A DNA stretch of 16,340 nucleotides. It comes from JBNKDD01 sp050288085 (GTDB lineage Bacteria; Chloroflexota; Anaerolineae; Aggregatilineales; UBA3940). Both the position numbers and the translations under genes were made by a program. The stretch is taken from assembly GCA_050288085.1 (NCBI GenBank), contig JBNKDD010000117.1, forward strand, positions 1 to 16,340, read 5' to 3'. Of the stretch, positions 13,524-16,340 are shown in pieces. How positions within the stretch are numbered: position 1 is the first letter of the stretch; each line of letters starts with the position of its first letter. The notes below the pieces were generated by a model. That model searched no databases. It saw nothing but the letters and a program-made list of their open reading frames with translations, and was not told where the DNA came from.

Positions 13524-14483
13524 TTGAAACGACAAAAACTGGTAATCATGAATGCCCTGGTGGCGTTGATAACATTGATAATGATCTCCGGTTGTGGCAG
13601 TGCTGCATCTGGTGGTTCACAGACGGTGACGGTTTCCGGGGCATTTGCGCTTTACCCGATGGTCGTTCGCTGGGCAGAGGAATATCAGGCTATCCATCCC
13701 GACGTTCAGTTTGACATCCAGGCGGGAGGAGCTGGAAAGGGGATGAGCGATGTACTGGCTGGGGCGGTAGACATCGCGATGGTTTCGCGCGAGGTACGCG
13801 CTGAGGAAGTCGATCAGGGCGCTGTTCCGATTGGCGTGGCAAAGGACGCCGTTTTGATGACGGTCAGTGCCGAGAACCCTGCTCTTGATCAACTGTTGGC
13901 GACCGGCATCACCCCGGAAAAGGGGGCTGATATCTGGCTCAATGGCACGATTACCACCTGGGGGCAGATCACCGGCAGCACCGACGATTCTGAAATTCAC
14001 GTTTTTACCCGCGCCGATTCATGTGGGGCGGCAGACGTATGGGCGTTATTTCTGGGCGGAGAGGCACAAGAGGAATTGCTAGGTATCGCCGTTCAAGGTG
14101 ACCCCGGTCTGGCCGAAGCGGTGCGCCAGGATGCGCTGGGGATCGGCTATAACAATCTGAATTTCGCTTATGATGCTGAAACTCGGCAGCCGGTCGAGGG
14201 CATTCGGATTGTACCGCTTGATCTTAATGGAGATGGTCAGATCACCCCTGACGAAGATTTCTATGCCACCAAGGATGATGTGACAGCCGCCATCGCCGCA
14301 GGGGAATACCCCTCACCACCGGCCCGTACCCTCTATCTGGTCACCAAAGGGATGCCAGATGGCGTGGCGAAGGACTTCATGCAGTGGGTATTAACCGATG
14401 GTCAGGCATTTTTAGAAGAGGTCGGGTACGTCAATCTATCGGATGTCCAATTACAGGAGGGCATCGATACGCTGGGGAAATAG
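13524..14483 (+). CDS. pstS: Phosphate-binding lipoprotein PstS with embedded EF-hand loop
   Basis: Extracytoplasmic phosphate-binding subunit of the high-affinity Pst importer, 319 aa. The start is TTG at 13524, with AGGAGG (13511-13516) 7 nt upstream; the ATG at 13517 is in another frame. The lipobox ISGC gives lipidated C24. Binding-site segments typical of the PstS/PBP-like family are VSGAFALYPMVVRWAEEY (37-54), GAGKGMSDVLAGAVDIAMVSREV (69-91) and FTRADSCGAADVW (161-173); the last differs from the usual SGT loop. Residues 233-244 (DLNGDGQITPDE) are a complete EF-hand-type calcium loop with acidic or Asn ligands at loop positions 1, 3, 5 and 12. It is followed after 53 bp by pstC. Phosphate is the likely ligand, though molybdate-like relatives exist. 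Confidence 0.88.
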   Translation: MKRQKLVIMNALVALITLIMISGCGSAASGGSQTVTVSGAFALYPMVVRWAEEYQAIHPDVQFDIQAGGAGKGMSDVLAGAVDIAMVSREVRAEEVDQGAVPIGVAKDAVLMTVSAENPALDQLLATGITPEKGADIWLNGTITTWGQITGSTDDSEIHVFTRADSCGAADVWALFLGGEAQEELLGIAVQGDPGLAEAVRQDALGIGYNNLNFAYDAETRQPVEGIRIVPLDLNGDGQITPDEDFYATKDDVTAAIAAGEYPSPPARTLYLVTKGMPDGVAKDFMQWVLTDGQAFLEEVGYVNLSDVQLQEGIDTLGK

Positions 14484-14536
14484 GATGTTCGGCATTTACG
14501 AAGACAATTATTTGGATATATCTAGGAAGGGATCAG

Positions 14537-15529
14537 ATGCAAGAAACTTATAAACCTACATCTGTCCTGGATTCATTTGTCGCGACGAAGCGTTCCTCTC
14601 GCCAGGGCATTCCCTGGCGGCAGTGGAAAGATGTGTTTACAGAGCATAGTGTGCGGCTGGTCACATTGGCGATCAGTCTCCTGGCTCTGGTCATGGGCGT
14701 TGTATTGTTAATCCGGGCCTGGCCGATCTTGAGCAGCCGCTCATTGATCGAGCTGCTTTTCTCAAGCACCTGGCAGCCGGTTAAGGGACTATTTGGATTC
14801 TGGCCGTTTATCATGAGCAGCCTGTCGGTCACGTTGTTGGCGATGCTGCTGGCTGTTCCTTGTGCTACATTCAGTGCTATTTATCTGGCGGAGTATAACC
14901 ACTCGACCCGTGCTTTTTTCAAGCCCGTGATCGACATGTTAGCAAGTATTCCCTCCGTGGTTTACGGATTGTGGGGGGTGTTGTTTGTCGTTCCCTTTGT
15001 TCGGGATGTGGCTGGGGTGTGGATCGGTGAGACATTTGGATTGGTGCTGCCGTTTCTGGCGAACAACAACCCGACCGGCTACGGGTTGTTGGCCGGTGGT
15101 ATCGTACTTGCGATCATGGTTTTCCCGATCATCGTTTCTGTCACCGAGGAGGTGCTGCGCAGTGTTCCTCAGAACATGCGTGAAGCATCGCTGGCGTTAG
15201 GTGCGACTCATTGGGAGACCACCAAATTTGTTGTCCTGCGTGATGCCCTGCCCGGCGTGATCGCTGCCAACGTTCTCGGATTCTCCAGGGCTTTTGGCGA
15301 GACACTGGCGGTGTTAATGGTTGTCGGAAACGTCGTGCAGGTTCCGCACTCGTTATTCGATGCGGCCTATCCGCTGCCCGCTTTGATCGCCAATAACTAC
15401 GGCGAGATGATGTCCATCCCCCTGTATGATGCAGCTTTGATGGGCGCGGCTTTGGTGCTGTTGGCCGTCGTCCTGATTTTTAATGTGGGGGCGCAGTTGA
15501 TATTGATCCGTTTAACGGGGAGGCGGTGA
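14537..15529 (+). CDS. pstC: Phosphate ABC transporter permease PstC
   Basis: Inner-membrane permease subunit, 330 aa from ATG 14537, which is preceded by AGGAAGG with 6-nt spacing; the frame is open further upstream into pstS, but those codons are not expected to be used. About six hydrophobic segments are visible: residues roughly 35-60, 90-115, 135-160, 175-205, 245-270 and 295-325. The EAA loop that contacts PstB reads MREASLALGATHWETTKFVVLRDALPG, followed by GFSRAFGETLAVLMVVGN, diagnostic for PstC. It is followed by pstA with a single base between stop and start. Confidence 0.95.
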   Translation: MQETYKPTSVLDSFVATKRSSRQGIPWRQWKDVFTEHSVRLVTLAISLLALVMGVVLLIRAWPILSSRSLIELLFSSTWQPVKGLFGFWPFIMSSLSVTLLAMLLAVPCATFSAIYLAEYNHSTRAFFKPVIDMLASIPSVVYGLWGVLFVVPFVRDVAGVWIGETFGLVLPFLANNNPTGYGLLAGGIVLAIMVFPIIVSVTEEVLRSVPQNMREASLALGATHWETTKFVVLRDALPGVIAANVLGFSRAFGETLAVLMVVGNVVQVPHSLFDAAYPLPALIANNYGEMMSIPLYDAALMGAALVLLAVVLIFNVGAQLILIRLTGRR

Positions 15530-15530
15530 G

Positions 15531-16340
15531 ATGAGCCGGAGACAGAAACGCCGCTGGGAAGAGGCTTTCTTCAAGGCCGTGATGCGTGGCAGTCTGCTGT
15601 TCATCTCGGCTGTGCTGGGCCTGATCGTCGTGACCATCACCTGGAAGGGGATCGGGGCCTTAAGCTGGCAGATGCTCACCCAGGCTCCCCAGGGCGGATT
15701 TTACATGGGGAAGGAAGGTGGCATTCTCAACGCCATCACCGGATCACTGCTGCTGGCTGCTGGGGCGACAGCTTTGGCGTTCGTTTTGGCGCTGCCGGTG
15801 GTCTTTTATCTCCATGCTTATGCGGGGCGCTCCCGCTGGGTGAATGTGGTCAGGTTGGCACTTGATGTGCTGTGGGGCATCCCCAGCATTGTTTATGGTG
15901 CTTTTGGTTTTACGCTGATGCTGTTGATCGGCCTGCGGGCTTCACTGCTCGGCGGCATCCTGGCTTTGACCCTGGTCGTACTGCCGATCTTAGCCCGGAC
16001 AATGGACGAGGTTTTGCGGATGGTTCCACCTGACCTGAGCGAGACAACCCGCGCCCTGGGAACCACCCGCCTTGAACTGGCCGGAATCCTGCTGCGCCAG
16101 ACGATCCCTGGCCTGGTGACCGCCGTCCTGCTGGCTTTTGGCCGGGGAATCGGTGATGCCGCGTCGGTGCTGTTCACCGCAGGCTACACCGATAACATGC
16201 CCCAATCGCTGCTGCGCCCGGTCGCTTCGCTGCCGCTGGCCGTTTTTTTCCAGTTGAACACGCCTTTCCCAGAGGTGCAGGAACGCGCCTATGCTTCGGC
16301 CCTGATCTTGATGTTGATGGTATTGGTAATCAGCCTGTTG
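15531..16340 (+). CDS. pstA: Phosphate ABC transporter permease PstA (cut by window end)
   Basis: Second permease of the Pst importer; 270 codons are open to the right edge with no stop, so the 3' end is missing. The protein begins MSRRQKRRWEEAF, then a first membrane segment (SLLFISAVLGLIVVTI), the GGILNAITGSLLLAAGATALAF region, the GIPSIVYGAFG motif typical of PstA, and the EAA loop ETTRALGTTRLELAGILLRQTIPG followed by FGRGIGDAASVLFTAG. The ATG at 15531 stands one base after the pstC TGA, with GGGGAGG inside the pstC end as ribosome-binding site, indicating tight coupling. PstB and PhoU would be expected beyond the window. Confidence 0.95.
   Translation, partial: MSRRQKRRWEEAFFKAVMRGSLLFISAVLGLIVVTITWKGIGALSWQMLTQAPQGGFYMGKEGGILNAITGSLLLAAGATALAFVLALPVVFYLHAYAGRSRWVNVVRLALDVLWGIPSIVYGAFGFTLMLLIGLRASLLGGILALTLVVLPILARTMDEVLRMVPPDLSETTRALGTTRLELAGILLRQTIPGLVTAVLLAFGRGIGDAASVLFTAGYTDNMPQSLLRPVASLPLAVFFQLNTPFPEVQERAYASALILMLMVLVISLL

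Noticed and set aside
14384..14536. 51-residue N-terminal extension of pstC overlapping the end of pstS
   Set aside because: Composition is unlike a permease N-terminus, and a strong ribosome-binding site precedes ATG 14537.

Overview
The window is bacterial, of moderate GC, with no rRNA, tRNA, IS element or CRISPR array. The gene content suggests a member of the Chloroflexota, possibly Anaerolineae-like: a long MerR/B12-binding regulator, a Thr/Pro-linked PD40 lipoprotein, a universal-stress protein with a GspE/MshEN-like N-terminus fused into a pst operon, and a 'cctcaccccc' palindromic repeat. This assignment rests on recalled family patterns, not on a search.

Left block (1-3141, minus strand): a GT4 glycosyltransferase (1504-3141), followed downstream by a MerR-family regulator with a cobalamin-binding domain (37-1359). 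Between them lies a near-consensus sigma70 promoter (TTGACA-N17-TAATCT). Its -35 hexamer overlaps the last of three ACAAA motifs phased at exactly 11 bp. This is the operator geometry known for CarH-type B12-dependent photoreceptor repressors.

B12 block (3240-8174, minus strand): an extended -10 promoter (8146-8174) starts a leader carrying a cobalamin riboswitch (7991-8118) and an intrinsic terminator (7911-7936). It leads into btuF, btuC and btuD (B12 ABC importer), and then cobT (lower-ligand activation). A second hairpin/T-tract overlaps the btuD stop codon and could lower cobT expression. A palindromic repeat with a T-rich flank follows cobT. The cell appears to import corrinoids under riboswitch control, and a B12-binding transcription factor is encoded close by.

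Middle block (8269-12127): a divergent plus-strand PD40/TolB-like lipoprotein of unknown function converges on a minus-strand UvrD/PcrA helicase, which has its own extended -10 promoter and probably a TTG start.

Right block (12250-16340): a roughly 180-bp AT-rich array contains two triplets of 11-bp-phased TnnACAT motifs in opposite orientation and a 61-bp interrupted palindrome. It precedes a candidate Pho-box promoter and the operon usp-like, pstS, pstC, pstA (pstA runs off the right edge; pstB and phoU are expected beyond). The array could be read by a PhoB/SphR-type response regulator or by the B12-binding MerR protein, since both families bind 11-bp direct repeats. This ambiguity is the most interesting open point in the window.
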